Position numbers and translations under genes: made by a program
The notes under the pieces: generated by a model
What the model saw: the letters and a program-made list of their open reading frames with translations, nothing else
Told to the model about the DNA's origin: nothing
Database searches by the model: none
Shown here: positions 1 to 11,562 of the stretch, piece after piece
Layout: each line of letters begins with the position of its first letter
How positions within the stretch are numbered: position 1 is the stretch's first letter
Assembly: GCA_032629725.1 (NCBI GenBank)
Contig: JAFEVB010000023.1
Span: 186,001-250,000 of the forward strand
DNA length: 64,000 nt
Origin: Gremmenia infestans
Lineage: Eukaryota; Ascomycota; Leotiomycetes; Helotiales; Hamatocanthoscyphaceae
Direction of reading: 5' to 3'

Positions 1-1257
1 CGGCCAGCTCAGACGGACAGACGAATTCCGTCACCAGAAGAACTGGCGCGGGGTCAAATCGATAGATGTTTGGAAGAGGGAGAAGAGAGCATTGATTTAT
101 CGTGGGTATTCAGAGCCCCTGTCATACTTTTGCAAACCTAACAAAGTGTGAACAGGGCTCGAGGCCTCATGACACTGTCAAATGCAACTATTCGACCCCT
201 CGCTACATTTACACCCGTTCCGCTAGTCATTCAAGGCGTCTTCTCGCAAATGGAACATGATTTGAAAGTTTTTCTCGCTGCGAATGCTCTGACAACTCTC
301 CCAGCGGAGCTATTTAAACTTGAAGGCTTGAAAGTCCTGAGTTTACGCGCCAATTTATTCCGTGAACTGCCGCCTGCGATTGGAAACCTCCATAATCTCA
401 AAGAGCTGAACATTTCCCAAAATCGCCTCCGCTACCTTCCGTTTGAAATTCTGGAGTTATTCTCAGTCGACAGTCACCTAGAGAGCCTTATGCTGCATCC
501 AAATCCCTTCTACGAGGCGAAATTTCCTACTCCCGATGAAGAAATGCAGGAGGTCCACTACAAGATCGGGCTAGGAAGTCAAACGCGTACGCGCCCTCGG
601 CGTGGTGCTATCTGCTGTGTACCACCAGATCTAGGCCGACGATCATGGCATCCACGATGGACGCTTACATGCAAGGCTCGAACCGAAGTTCGATATCTAG
701 ACACCAACGGATCTCTTGTAAAAGGGCCAGTATTTCCTGACCTAACTGCTCGTGGATCAAGCTCTGTACACAGGTCATTGCCGGTTGCGGATGCAAGCGA
801 TATGTGCACCCCTCCTCCACCTCGAGGTAATCACTTATCTCGCGCACCATCTCTACTCGAGGTGTCCCTGAACGCCTGTTCCCAAAGCTCGCAACTGCCG
901 AACCTACCCTCTTACCTCCCTGAAGATGGTCCAGCATACCTGCCCGGACTCTTGGCCAACGCAGCAGCGAAGAAGGAGGCAGGAGGCAGCAAGTGTACAA
1001 TCTGCAAGCGCAACTTCATAGTTGCTAGAACCGAGTGGATTGAGTGGTGGGAGATTGCGAAGATCTTGGATCACAAGACCCTCGCTGGGCTAGTAAGCGC
1101 GGCCAGTCCTTTAAGGCAGAGAGAGAATGAGAGGGATGTTTTGGAGAGTATGGTCCCGTTGATTAGAAGAGGATGTAGTTGGTTATGTGTGCCAGCTAAA
1201 GCAGAGGCAGTTGAAAGGACTGAGGAGCGGCCTGATGTGATGGAAGTGGATGACTGA
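1..1257 (+). CDS. Leucine-rich repeat protein, 5' partial
   Basis: The gene enters from the left edge. An open frame in bases 2-105 joins exon 2 (156-1257) across a 50-bp GT-AG intron (106-155) with a CCTAAC branch site; the phases match. About two and a half LRR units are visible early in exon 2, with the spacing of the Ras-suppressor/PIRL-like class (segments such as LTTLPAELFKLEGLKVLSL and NLKELNISQNRLRYLP). A serine/proline-rich stretch and a C-terminal Cys-containing segment (CTICKRNF) follow, and the protein ends in an acidic tail. LRRs of this class are usually protein-interaction scaffolds; the specific role is unknown. The true start codon lies outside the window, so an internal ATG at 169 should not be taken as the start. 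Confidence 0.75.
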
Positions 1258-1980
1258 ATGATTGTAACAATGTTGTATATTCTCCATTGCCTTTTGATAT
1301 AGCTGGGTGTTTTGGCGTATATGATGGGCAGTTGTTGATAGCCATATGGTGTTTTCTTCGCCATGTACCGAGGATTCCTTGGCCTAAACATCAGATTTTG
1401 CTCTGTGGTTGCTCCAAATACCCAGCCTTGCAGAGCTAGTGGTTGGGCCCTGCAAGGCAGTCAAAGTCTCTTTCTACTTCCACTTCTTCTCCAACATATA
1501 CCCCTGCTGTTTTAATCTCATCGAAATCTTATACCATCCTATAATGATATCCTTGCTTCCCCTTTAGAACTCCGAAGACCTCAAAACGTCCCACAAGACT
1601 CTTAACGCCGTCTTGACTTGAAGAATATGTATCAGACAGTAGGGAAAATATGAGAGGATGGATAGGGATAACAGAAAGGTGAGTAAAGGTAGGGAGGGTG
1701 AAGAGGGTTGGTAGGGGTGAGTAGTAGAACCAGTGTAATGTTTGTGATTCCCTTCACTCTAAACTGTTCGCTTAAACACGCAACATCATTTATCACGCTT
1801 TTCTGTTGTACGGTGCAATTTTTGTGGCTGGGAGATTGTGTTGCGATGCTAATTACATTGCGCTGGCTATTGTAGGTGGAAACTGGTGATAGTTGGACAT
1901 AGCGCCTGCTAGCAAATGTCCCACCTTTCCCCTTCCACGTTCCTCCAGATTGCACAGTCCAGGCTCTTTGGGGTGCACAA
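1258..1980. other. Intergenic, convergent 3' ends
   Basis: This is the space between two convergent genes. No coding signal, RNA gene or repeat was seen. It presumably holds both 3' UTRs. Confidence 0.5.
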
Positions 1981-3066
1981 TCATAAGTCCCAGTTGATAA
2001 CGGAAGGCTCTCCCAGTGGACCTTCTCCGAAATCTCGAATCACAACCCGTGGAGCTTTACCCTCTGGATAAACGTCTTTATGCTGGTCAAAAAACCTTTC
2101 AAAGCACCTCTGTATTGCACGCTTTGTCATTGTAATCCTATTCGTATAGGCCTGATTTTCACTTAAAGTGAACCTGACTTCTTTCAAGGCACTGAGGAAC
2201 AGGAGATTTCTCAGGGAGGACCCTTCATTATTTGCATGGGCGGTACAACACGCATTCCAGTCTTCCATGTACCAAAATGCATCGGTGATGTCTAGATACT
2301 GGATTAGTCTAAGGCATGGAGAAAAGTTGGAGTTGGCATGCGAGATCCATTTGTGCAACGTGCAGTTCGCCCAAAAGAAAAGCCGAAAGGTTATCCATAC
2401 GCGGTCTACCATTGGATTGAAGATCAGCCTGATTGTGCTGAGCGAATTATGGCGGATAAGGTAGTAACTCCTGAGTGTTTCTCGTCTGCTTTCCGTATTG
2501 ATTTGTAGTGCAAGTGGGGGTTTGTTGTCGCCGTCCATGTTCAATCCTCTGGCTGCGAGCAAAGTGGATGGCCATGGTACGATCCCCACCAAAGAAACCA
2601 GGCTTGGACCTGGAAACGTGCATCTCCAGATGTTGGATCGGATTTCCAGCGGAAGTTTCGGGAAGAACGTGAATTTGTCGTAGGTTCCTTGGGATCGATC
2701 AGGAAGACCTTGGAAAGACGACATGGCTGCTTCAGCCTCTAGAGCAAGAGAATTGTTGCTGTGAGAGATTGCAGAAGATGAAGGTTGTATTGCCTCTGTG
2801 CCCCTGTCCCCAACCCCAACCACAGCAGCGATGGAAGCGGCTTCACCCGTGACGCTGAGGTCATGTCGTCCACCATCCTCAATCTGCTTGGTGTAGCTCT
2901 CCTCGAGACTGTTCAGGACGGTGGCAGAGTTGATATGATCACCAGGTTGGTGACAGGATGCGCTATCACAGAGCGGCGTTGTTCGACTTTCCTCGGACCC
3001 CGGAATACTTGAGTCGTCAATCGTGTCGCTGGCTCGGGAGCGCTTGCCAAGAACTAAGCTGGCCAT
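1981..3066 (-). CDS. 2EXR-domain protein
   Basis: Single-exon frame of 361 residues. The N-terminal 120 residues are polar and low-complexity and contain a possible nuclear signal (GKRSRASD). Around residue 130 the signature of the fungal 2EXR family begins (FFPKLPLEIRSNIW), followed by the second block with PPLALQINTESRRETLRSYY. The family is expanded in Leotiomycetes and other Pezizomycotina; its biochemical function is not established. The length fits the family. The decayed copy at 8311-9022 carries the same signature, so the two are paralogues a few kilobases apart. Confidence 0.8.
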   Translation of the reverse strand: MASLVLGKRSRASDTIDDSSIPGSEESRTTPLCDSASCHQPGDHINSATVLNSLEESYTKQIEDGGRHDLSVTGEAASIAAVVGVGDRGTEAIQPSSSAISHSNNSLALEAEAAMSSFQGLPDRSQGTYDKFTFFPKLPLEIRSNIWRCTFPGPSLVSLVGIVPWPSTLLAARGLNMDGDNKPPLALQINTESRRETLRSYYLIRHNSLSTIRLIFNPMVDRVWITFRLFFWANCTLHKWISHANSNFSPCLRLIQYLDITDAFWYMEDWNACCTAHANNEGSSLRNLLFLSALKEVRFTLSENQAYTNRITMTKRAIQRCFERFFDQHKDVYPEGKAPRVVIRDFGEGPLGEPSVINWDL

Positions 3067-3977
3067 GGCGAAGGTTTTGTCGATGGGCCTGCTGGAAGTG
3101 ACTCAAGTGAGTTAGAACCGTTGGCAGAATGTCAACTCCCGCAAGGCACTTACTGAAAGGTGAGGTGATCAGCGATATGCTCAGATGCTCAGTCTATACC
3201 AGCGGTGCTGCTAAGAGTGCACGTAGCTGTTTTGCAGACTTTTGGAGAAGCTTGGAATTGGTGTTGTCGAGTTTGGTTTGAATTGAATTGAATTGAATTG
3301 AAAGGGTGGATCACCCCTTATTCACACTTGATAGGTCACTCTTATACACATAGGACTAAGTCAAATCGAAGGATTAGTCTGTAAGTTTATGTGAATTAGT
3401 TAGTATGAGAAGGGTTCTTCCCTCGGACCCTCTTCCCTCTTTAGTTCAGCATTCTTGTTCTTACACGTCAGAGAAGCTTAATACTAGCAACTTCTTCCGC
3501 TCGGCCTAACCTCTCTCTTAGTCCTTAGCTTAAGATATAACATGGAATGCTACTCATTGCGGATGTCTTAGGTTGATTCAATCTGAAAGAATTGATTTCC
3601 CAGAATCCTCCCTGACATTCGTCACATAGAAAACAGGAGGCAATCCCAGTATCAGAAATAAGCCCAATTGGTACTTTTACAACTAGAGCAAAGAATATTC
3701 CTTTCCAGTAAACACAAACGACTTGCCATCAGCAATCCAATCGTCTACAAGCACTTGCGGTTGATTTGTGTTTCAGAGATCTCAGACAAACTCGAGGCCA
3801 GCAACAGCTAGGCGACTATTCACCTTGGAAGATAAATCTTGGCTGTGCAAAAACTGCTACTAGCACAAATTGTAAGTTTGCCAACGTGGGATTTTCTTCA
3901 AATTACGGAACTGATGGAGTTAGACCCTACGACAAACCTTTGATACAGGCATATCGTCTCACGCCATCGCTACCGCA
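3067..3977. promoter_or_regulatory. Divergent intergenic region
   Basis: It separates the 2EXR gene (minus) from the first small orphan gene (plus) and should contain both promoters. It carries a short GAATT microsatellite at 3280-3302. A short ORF beginning at 3766 overlaps the next gene and shows no coding character. No specific operator was recognised. Confidence 0.4.
3280..3302. repeat. GAATT pentanucleotide microsatellite
   Basis: About 4.6 tandem copies of GAATT, upstream of the 2EXR gene start. Confidence 0.85.
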
Positions 3978-4427
3978 ATGGCGCCCCAAGACCTCTCTGA
4001 GAATGTCCTGCAAGTAACTAGCTTCAACAAAGAAGGTGATAGATCCGGCTCTGTCAAGACCATCGCCTTGGAAGAGTTCTTATTCCGCCAAGAAGGTTAC
4101 AACGAACCTGGAGGACCGGAAGCACTGAAGCTCAGTATGGTAACATGCGATGCGCCTACAACCATTCTGGAATGGGAGCTGGACATTAATAAGGAGACTT
4201 TGGAGACCTGGGCACTTTATTGCCAGGCGCCAGATGATCACGATGCTAGTCAAAATGAGGAACGAAGAATAGACTCTGATGTCAGCTTGCGTAGCGCCAT
4301 CAAGCTCCTACGAACTTCTGGAAATATGGTTCTGCCACTCTTGCTAAGAGAAAGGATTGGATTGGATAGCGAGGGAGAAGAGGCTATGGATCACAGTGAC
4401 GAGGAGGTCAGTGAGGAAGAAGACTAA
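3978..4427 (+). CDS. Small orphan protein A (tandem paralogue pair)
   Basis: ATG frame of 149 residues, no signal peptide or membrane segment. I do not recognise the family. It shares a clear skeleton with the next gene (4969-5358): an SG-x2-K-x2-x-EEF segment near residue 24 and a C-terminal R-x-AIK-x-LR-x-x-G block (RSAIKLLRTSG here, RGAIKNLRMAG there). The tail is acidic (DHSDEEVSEEED). The pair arose by tandem duplication and then diverged strongly. A second copy of the acidic tail motif lies beyond the stop in another frame (4429-4461), so the end of this protein may have changed by a small indel. Confidence 0.55.
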   Translation: MAPQDLSENVLQVTSFNKEGDRSGSVKTIALEEFLFRQEGYNEPGGPEALKLSMVTCDAPTTILEWELDINKETLETWALYCQAPDDHDASQNEERRIDSDVSLRSAIKLLRTSGNMVLPLLLRERIGLDSEGEEAMDHSDEEVSEEED

Positions 4428-4968
4428 GGACCACAGTGATGATAAGGTGAGTGAAGATGAGCCCCAGTTGAAGAAGGATAGCAAATAGGAATGATGCGTG
4501 AGTGCTATGGCAGTGGACGGTAGACCTGACCTACTAAATAATTGACCAGCAACCGGCGTATTTTTCGTCGTTGTCCTTCTTCATATGGTTGTAGCTCCAC
4601 TTCTTGGAAAGCGGATGGGTCGGTTCTTGGACGGTGTGATTTGGACAGCACAATATGGACCTGGAGATCTAGCTATAGACCCAAGTCAGCAGCAAACAAT
4701 GAATTGCTGGGAATACCCCAGCTTGCTTGCGTGCATACTATTAATCATGTATTCACACAGTCCTACAGCCAAACGTAATCCCATCACTAAGGTCGTTTAC
4801 ACTTGAAGCCAATTGTGAGATAAATACCTTAAGGAACATTGCACTTTATAAACCAAAGTCAAGCTCTTTCCCCCCATTCGAGACAGTCAAGAAATACGAA
4901 CTAGTACGCGATCGCCATCCATCTATACACTTCCCTCACATCCCTCACTTCTACGAGAAGGGAACTAC
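4428..4968. other. Intergenic between tandem paralogues
   Basis: It starts with an off-frame copy of the acidic tail coding repeat (4429-4461, period 40 from 4389). The rest shows no gene and presumably contains the promoter of the second paralogue. Confidence 0.45.
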
Positions 4969-5358
4969 ATGGATCCTGCAAAGATTCACCAGCTCCGCAA
5001 CTGCGTTTTGGAGGCCCAACTCACGACCGTTGATGGAAAACCCAGCGGACCCATCAAATTCATATGCATCGAGGAGTTCGAGCTTGAGAGAGGCGAATAC
5101 CAGCATATACCAAACCATGACCTCTCGCCACATCTTCTTACCATCGAAAGCCTGGGCCGATATCTATCTAGCGAGTTGAAAATCGCTGATGATGGTGGCT
5201 GGGATATCATATTCTATCAGCAGAATGGAGGCACCCTTGTGCAAATGATAATCGATTCTACGGTCGCTTTTCGGGGAGCGATCAAGAACCTTAGGATGGC
5301 TGGCGGCTATCTTTTCAGGCTTTCTGTTCGACGGAAAGGGATTTTAGGGCGTGTTTGA
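4969..5358 (+). CDS. Small orphan protein B (tandem paralogue pair)
   Basis: ATG frame of 129 residues with a pyrimidine-rich leader just upstream. I do not recognise the family. It aligns along its length with the protein at 3978-4427: the SGPIKFICIEEF block early, a tryptophan-containing middle (GGWDIIFYQQ), and the RGAIKNLRMAG block near the end. It lacks the acidic tail of its neighbour. No secretion signal, no membrane helix and no catalytic motif were seen. Conservation of the skeleton between two divergent copies argues that both are real genes. Confidence 0.55.
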   Translation: MDPAKIHQLRNCVLEAQLTTVDGKPSGPIKFICIEEFELERGEYQHIPNHDLSPHLLTIESLGRYLSSELKIADDGGWDIIFYQQNGGTLVQMIIDSTVAFRGAIKNLRMAGGYLFRLSVRRKGILGRV

Positions 5359-5922
5359 ATGGAAAGGGGCAAAGATGGAGCATAAAGGAGTATTTGAGTA
5401 GGCTCTACTCAGTAGGGGTGCTGTTGAGGTCTTCCTACATATTTTAGACGTTTAATTTGTATATTAAAGAACACGAGGGAAGGTCTTGACGAACAGAAAT
5501 CGGGTTTTAGAAATAAAGGATACCAGTGTTGCATCACGAGCAAAATTAAAATGAGGTATATTGTAAGATGTGATTTCTTCTCTTGGTCTTTACCATTTGC
5601 TCACACAAGTGCCTGATTTGTATTTTTATCTTTATTTTTAGTTTGTAAATTAAGAGCTGTCCCACCAAAGTGCTAATGGAAAGCTCGAAATCCCATAAAG
5701 TCGTTGGGGTCTTCATAATACGTCTCTCAGATCACGTTCAGCCACATTCCTTCTCTCGATCCGACTATTGCAAAGTGAGTCAGCAAGGCGTGAATTGAAC
5801 GAAAACAAGCTCTATCTTTCTACAGACCCATTTAGCCGTTGTCGTGGCGTATCGGCAAACTTCATGATCGAATCTCGAAGCTTAGTACTCTATAGGGGAG
5901 ATTCTTGGGGGTTCTAAGCGGT
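5359..5922. other. Intergenic, no feature seen
   Basis: AT-leaning sequence downstream of the second small gene. No ORF with coding character was seen on either strand. Confidence 0.4.
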
Positions 5923-6483
5923 TCATGGCTGATAGCATTGGTAGCAGTAAGTATTGTAGGCCGGTCTGGCATAGGGTGGACCAGTCGTAGGCTTTCCAAA
6001 ATGGATAGGCCGCATTGGTTGGACCCGATCTAGGTCCGGTGTAATCAGCGCTTCAACAAAGGCTGCATATGTGGCTGTCAAGAAAGTATAGAGGTCCAAA
6101 GACCAAAATCCCCCCATGCGAGTATTTGAGGAGGAGCCGTGAAGTCTCGACGAGGACTGGGATCAGGTTTTGTTTCGAGCCATAAGGCTTGTTGGCCGTC
6201 AATCATCTGGCCTTGCATCTTGAGCTCTTTATCGTCGCGCTTACTCTTCAGAGATAATTGTTCGCATTCCTGGTCAGCATCGTCTTTATTTTGGAGAGCA
6301 GCCAGGGCCCAGAATTCAGCGCACAGAAAAAATCAAATGCAGCAAAACGCATCAGAACATTGTAATTAGGATCAAGCTCGCAGAAGGAGATGTGGGGGTC
6401 AAGAAGCTGTATAAGCCCAATGTCAAGACCATCTGATGAAAGAGCGTGGTGAAGACCGGGGTGAGGAAGTGTAAGTCCAGCGC
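5923..6483 (-). pseudogene. Decayed coding fragment, family unknown
   Basis: On the minus strand three protein-like frames follow one another and overlap: about 6317-6483, 6078-6316 and 5923-6117. The first carries the segment LIQLLDPHISFCELDPN, the second a charged stretch (DQECEQLSLKSKRDDKE). The frame changes without usable splice signals and each frame ends in a stop, which fits a gene broken by several indels. No family was recognised. An alternative is a real multi-exon gene whose introns I cannot place. Confidence 0.35.
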
Positions 6484-8310
6484 GTGGGAAACGCTAAAGC
6501 CTCAAAGAACGATGGAAGTGATGATTAAGAAGCTATATAGGTACAAAGACAGGAGATCGTGATGAACAACCGTGGCAGAGAAGGTTGGTGGGGCGTAGCT
6601 AGGCTGAAAGAGGTCGAGAGTGGACTGTAGTACGGCGAGTGTCTCTCATTTCTCCATCAGAAGACTTCACCATTGCATTTCGTGAATCGCTAAACGATGT
6701 TCAGAAGCGTAGAGGTTTCGACTCGACTCAGTCGGCTTAGAGTAGACCAGCTCAATATCCCTTTTCTCGAGGACACCAAATCCGGACGGGTTGCCGGGCA
6801 GCGAATTGTGTTTCCTTTGTCGTGGAGTGTGGTCTCACCTCAATGGAAGAAAAGACAGGAAGGCTGTAGTGGTTTGGGGGTACTGCTCATATCGTATGAT
6901 GGTTGAAGGGATGTGGAGATCGAAAGCAATGGGGTTGCGACCGACGAAGGCTATATTGTGCCCTAGTGCGGACTCTTGCGATTCGACAGAGCCTGAGAAC
7001 GACAACCCGTAGCTATATTGGCCTAGTTGCAACTTTCTAGGAATTTCTGTTATGAAAACATCTCTTGGCCGATCTATTATCGGGAGGTCAAAGTCAGCAT
7101 TGCTTCTTATCAAAGATATGGAGGTAAAATATCCCCCCTTCCAACTTGAGAAGGAGACTTGTCTTTGAAAATGACACAACTTACGAGAGATGGAAGTAAG
7201 CAACTATATCAAGCATTGAATCTCTACGGCGAGCGTCGGGAATCTCGCGAACTGTTCGAACCTGCCGTTCTATTCTCTGGGTCGTGCTTTGTGGGCTCAC
7301 TTGGCTCCGAAACTGTCGTGGGCATCGGTCTAAGCTTGGTAGATCTACTACATAGGGATGTATATTGCGCATGGGTAAGAGAGCTGATTGACTGTCCAAA
7401 GCAAATCTGTTAGCCTCCTTGCTGACTGAAATACTCGAAAGGGCTGTCCGATTCAGGATTTCGGATAGACATGGCATCATGAACGATCTTTGTTCCATGG
7501 ATTGAAAAGACTTACTTCTACAGGTCCGATGTTTGAATAAGAGTCCAAGTTGGTCCCATCGCTATGGTTTCATTGAGGAGCTAGAAAATTCCGATCTAGT
7601 TAGTAAGGGCTTCTTAGATATATAGATATATACCGGCCACGCCAGATGCGTTAGTTCTATTCGCAGGTAATGTATCATGGGAAAGGGCTGAGGAAGAAGG
7701 CAAACGAACCATGTTGTTAAGGGCTGTTCCTGTTGGTGGGGTGGTGGTATCGAATTGTTGAGAAGACAATGAATGGAATGACAAACCTGGGAATTCTATT
7801 GCCCTGTTAGAAAACCCATCATCCCGAAAAAATAATAACACTAAGCGACGGTAAATATAGCACTTGACGCCCTATTCATTAGTTCTTGGCGCGATTGTGT
7901 GCAAAATTCTATTCAATTTCTCATGCCGTAGATAGAACATTAGCGTCACAAGAAAACTAGAATGTGGAACTAATTCCGAGGCAATCATGACACAGTAGCA
8001 CCGATACGAAAATGATAGTAGCTAAGGTAGCTAGCATGCCTCATGAAGTATAAGACATTCTGGGTTGTAGTATTAAGTATAAGTATATGCCCACTTCTCA
8101 GCCTTCGGTTGAATCTGAGAACCTCGTTATTCGTGGGACATTATGACACTCATCAGTTCCAAAATGAGGGCACAAAATATCAGATATCCTCCTTGCACTC
8201 GGCTCGAGCCACTGGAGGTCCAAGAACAGGTGCTTGCTTTGTCGTTTGCGAGCAGCCCAGAAACCAGTCTTCAGACCCCCTAATAATGCCCTGTGCAACC
8301 AGGAGGCCTA
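6484..8310. other. Unresolved region with scattered minus-strand frames
   Basis: Several minus-strand frames of 75-122 codons (7614-7841, 7181-7498, 6835-7203) have GTAAGT donor-like sites at their ends. No consistent exon chain or family could be built. It could be the upstream part of the decayed gene at 5923-6483, or noise. No repeat or mobile element was recognised. Confidence 0.3.
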
Positions 8311-9022
8311 TCATAAGACCATAATTATAATCTCCAAGTTTTGAAGAGCACATCCAGTGGCATTGTTTGATGTCAGGTTATCGTCCTCAGAGCCTTGCAA
8401 GGCCCCAATCAGATCCGCCAGCTCGTCAAACGTAAAACGAGCATCGTTGCAAAATCCTTCGTGATTCCAGGGCCTCTGTGCTGGGTAGATAACCTTCAAG
8501 TGGCGCAGGTTCTCGCAATCGACTAGCTTCGGTAGGATGTCATCTTCTGGGAGTCAATCTTAGAGGTCAGAGAACGCGAGTTCAAGAGAGACAAGGCTGG
8601 CGAGATCTGCGGGGTCGAGCTTGCAGTTTGCCATCAGTTGGAAGTCGAAGTTTAAGGTATCAAACGTGAAGTTAACCCAAATCGGTGAGATATTTTGGAA
8701 GGTGAGCCGGAGTTTGCGGTAAGAGTTTGCGGTAATGTTTCTTAGCCTCGAGTCGCGACAGAGCGCAGACGGAGAGAAGGGTCGAAGGGGGCGTATATGA
8801 GACGACATCGTCGGTCTCAGAATCTTGAATCAGAGAGATGTGTCGTCCGGGTGTGTTTAATATCGAAAAACTCCATATTATAGAGCGTAATTCAATGGGA
8901 AGGCGCGGAGAACCTGGAAAGGTTCGGGGGGCTGATCGAATGTTTGGGTTTTTGTCATTGATATATCCGTAGTTGTTTGTACCAGTGGAAGAGAACATTG
9001 TTTTTGGAGGTTTGGTGCGCAT
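8311..9022 (-). pseudogene. 2EXR-domain pseudogene (13-bp duplication)
   Basis: The first frame (9022 to 8672) has a clear 2EXR signature (PRLPIELRSIIWSF) and the second block PPSTLLSVCALSR. At 8710-8735 a 13-bp unit is present twice in tandem; 13 is not a multiple of 3, so the frame is lost. If one unit is ignored, the frame runs straight into 8560-8808, which carries the expected continuation (IWVNFTFDTLNFD). Two further in-frame stops lie at 8560-8562 and 8554-8556, before a last open stretch down to 8311. The short duplication suggests fairly recent inactivation. The intact relative is at 1981-3066. Confidence that it is a 2EXR relic is high; an intron over the two stops is possible but has poor signals. 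Confidence 0.8.
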
Positions 9023-9320
9023 GAAGCGGAGGACGGAGCAAAACTATCAACCTGGAGATGGGGATGTTGAGTGTTGAGCAACCGGTAGCCGAACATCAAT
9101 TTTTCTTAGGAGAATCTGGGACTTTGTGTGCCACCTAAACCACAACAGCACCTCAAGCTTGCCTTCTACAATACTCGACATCGTCAAACCCGAAACCAAC
9201 CCCAACAAGTGCGCATTTCCTACGCAGAACTTGCCACATGAGAGGAGCAAGACTAAACCTTCGTCGAATAGCTCACCATACCATTCGGACTTCGGATCTT
9301 TGCAAGTATTACAACATAAG

Positions 9321-11201
9321 TCATAATTCGGCGTCCAACAGACCAAAGGGGTTATTTGGCCTTTCGCGCTCTGTTGGTAGAGTGGCAGTTCCTTGGTCTC
9401 TCTTACGCTTGGTTTTTATCGCCTTGCGAGGCTCGATGGATGGCAATACTGGCAGGAATATCCCTAGAATCTTTTGGGCAGCAACTAGCATACCATTCTT
9501 CTCGACGCCTTCGAAGATAGGCGTAGCCTGGGCAATATCTGGGATGCACAATAAAGCAGGCAGATTCTGAAGGACGCTGTTCAGTTCTGTCAGCGGCTTG
9601 GGCAGAGCACTACTTTGCTTCTGCGAGATTACAAGGGCTAGGATCTGTTTGAGCATCCTGAAGGAGTAATAAGACCCTTGAATCTGGGCGTACAAATGGA
9701 AGACATCCCAGCTGAGGTCTTTGCTGACATCGAACTTATGGTCCATGGTGTTGATTTGGGATCCCACCAACTGACTAAGGCTGGGCTTAGAGTTATAATG
9801 TGCCCATTGGATATCTTGGTATACAGCTGCTGCAGTCCATATCGTTGAGGGACATGCTTCAGCGCCTACAAGTTCTGCAGGCAGTTGAGAAGAAAGAAGA
9901 GCTACGAGGTCGCTGCAGGCTTCCAGTATTTGAGAATTGTCAGGTATTGTTAACTCTCGACCTCTCGATTTACCCTCTTGTCTTTTGTGTTCGAAGACCG
10001 TGGACTGCTGCTGATCCTCTGGAACTATTAGGTTCATCAGACCATAAGCTATCTGCCTAACGGCCATCGACACTTCCCACGCGTTGGTACGAATTGGACA
10101 GTCGAGTAAAAACGGAATAAAGATGTGGGGCGAAGTGCCAGAAGGACGGTTATCAGGGATCTGGCCTGCTAGGCTGGCGATACATGAATACTGAAGTACA
10201 TATTCGGAGACTCGCGGGTCCATTGTTCGAAGGATTGCTAGAGCTTCAATTTCCTCATCCCGTTCGTCTGGTACGACCAGTAAAGAGACATATTCTTTCC
10301 TGAAATCTCGGTACTTATCGGGATAAGCAACAATGGCCTCCAGAGCTTTCGCCCGCACAAGATGGTTTGAAAGTGAGGCTGGAGCGCTTATCTTCATCTG
10401 AAATGCCAAGGCATGCAGTCCATAGGGTTCTGGCAAACCTAGTCGGTCTGCAATTGCTGCCGGCTGGTATACCATGCCACTCAAAGAAACAGACTGACCA
10501 TACAAATTAGATTCCAGATCTCCGAAGAATATGACAGCTCCGTCCTGGCCTAAGTCGTGTACCAAAAGGTCAGAATCCCCAGTGATAACAACGCCACCGC
10601 CATCCTTCACAGACTGAGCGCAGTACACGTCGGCTTCAGCAGGAACAACTTCAGTGATACTTCTATAATTATCAGAAGTCACAAGTGCTTCAAGAACCGC
10701 TGGTACCAAGAATGGCAGAGGAGGCAATTCCGTCAGTCTGCTCGGCACATTGGCGCGAGAAAAGAGAGCCTGCAGGCCATTCTCGTTTGCGACCGAAGAA
10801 ATCCGGCAAGGAAACGGGTGGGATTTGTGGAATTGAAATAGCTGTTGAGTCTGTCGTACGATTCGGTCTTCTCTTACATCTCGTTTAGACAGAGGCAAAT
10901 ATCCATCAAAATATATTCTTTTTCTACTACTGTATTAGCTGAGAGCTCATTGAGATGCCGTAGAAACACACATGGATACGTGATTTCGCCGGAGTGCATC
11001 CAACCATGCAAGGGCGACAGTCCCAATCTCAGCATATGATATTGCAGTCTCGAAGGCGTTCCTTGCATTCCGTCTTGCGCTAAGGCATATGTGCCAGACG
11101 TGATATGCGAGTCCCGGTCCATCGATGACTACTGTAGAACCAGCAAGGGACCTAGAGACAGCATATGGCCTCAAGCAATGGGTTAGACGCGGGATCCCCA
11201 T
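9321..11201 (-). CDS. Asteroid-like XPG/PIN-domain protein
   Basis: Two exons, 11201-10972 and 10929-9321, split by a short 42-bp intron (10930-10971); the product is about 612 residues. The N terminus MGIPRLTHCLRPYA and VVIDGPGLAYHVWH match the XPG N-region, and exon 2 opens with the family motif YFDGYLPLSKR. The XPG-I part carries VVITGDSDLLVHDLG, with acidic residues of the metal site. The rest is the long helical C-terminal region of fungal Asteroid proteins, and the end is basic (KRKRDQ). Family members are FEN1/XPG-related nucleases or inactive RNA regulators; which applies here is not known. It is divergent from the PRPP synthetase gene. Confidence 0.8.
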
Positions 11202-11562
11202 CTGACAACAACAAAGGCTACGTTGATCAAGTCCTTCTTTCTTCTGTCATTAATGGTCTTTCCTTCTAGGCCGAGTTGTGTGGGATGACAAAGCGATGAC
11301 TTCTGGGAACGTCTTTAAATGTGAAAGAGCTCTGCTCTGGTCATATCTTTTAGAGTGAAAGAGACTCAACATCTCGTACAGTACATGTTCAAAGAGTGAC
11401 AGAGTGAGTGAAGTGTGTAAAGGTCACATTACTTTCTGCTCCTGCTTACGTAATACCGAAGATTAACCATTGAACCAACCTGGTGGGTCCTAGGAGGACT
11501 ATTTTCAAAATTTATCGGACTCCTCTTCCAAGTTCCCTACCAAAATACCACTTCACCCCAAG
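11202..11562. promoter_or_regulatory. Bidirectional promoter region
   Basis: 361 bp between the start codons of the Asteroid-like gene (minus) and the PRPP synthetase gene (plus). No specific binding motif was identified. Confidence 0.5.
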
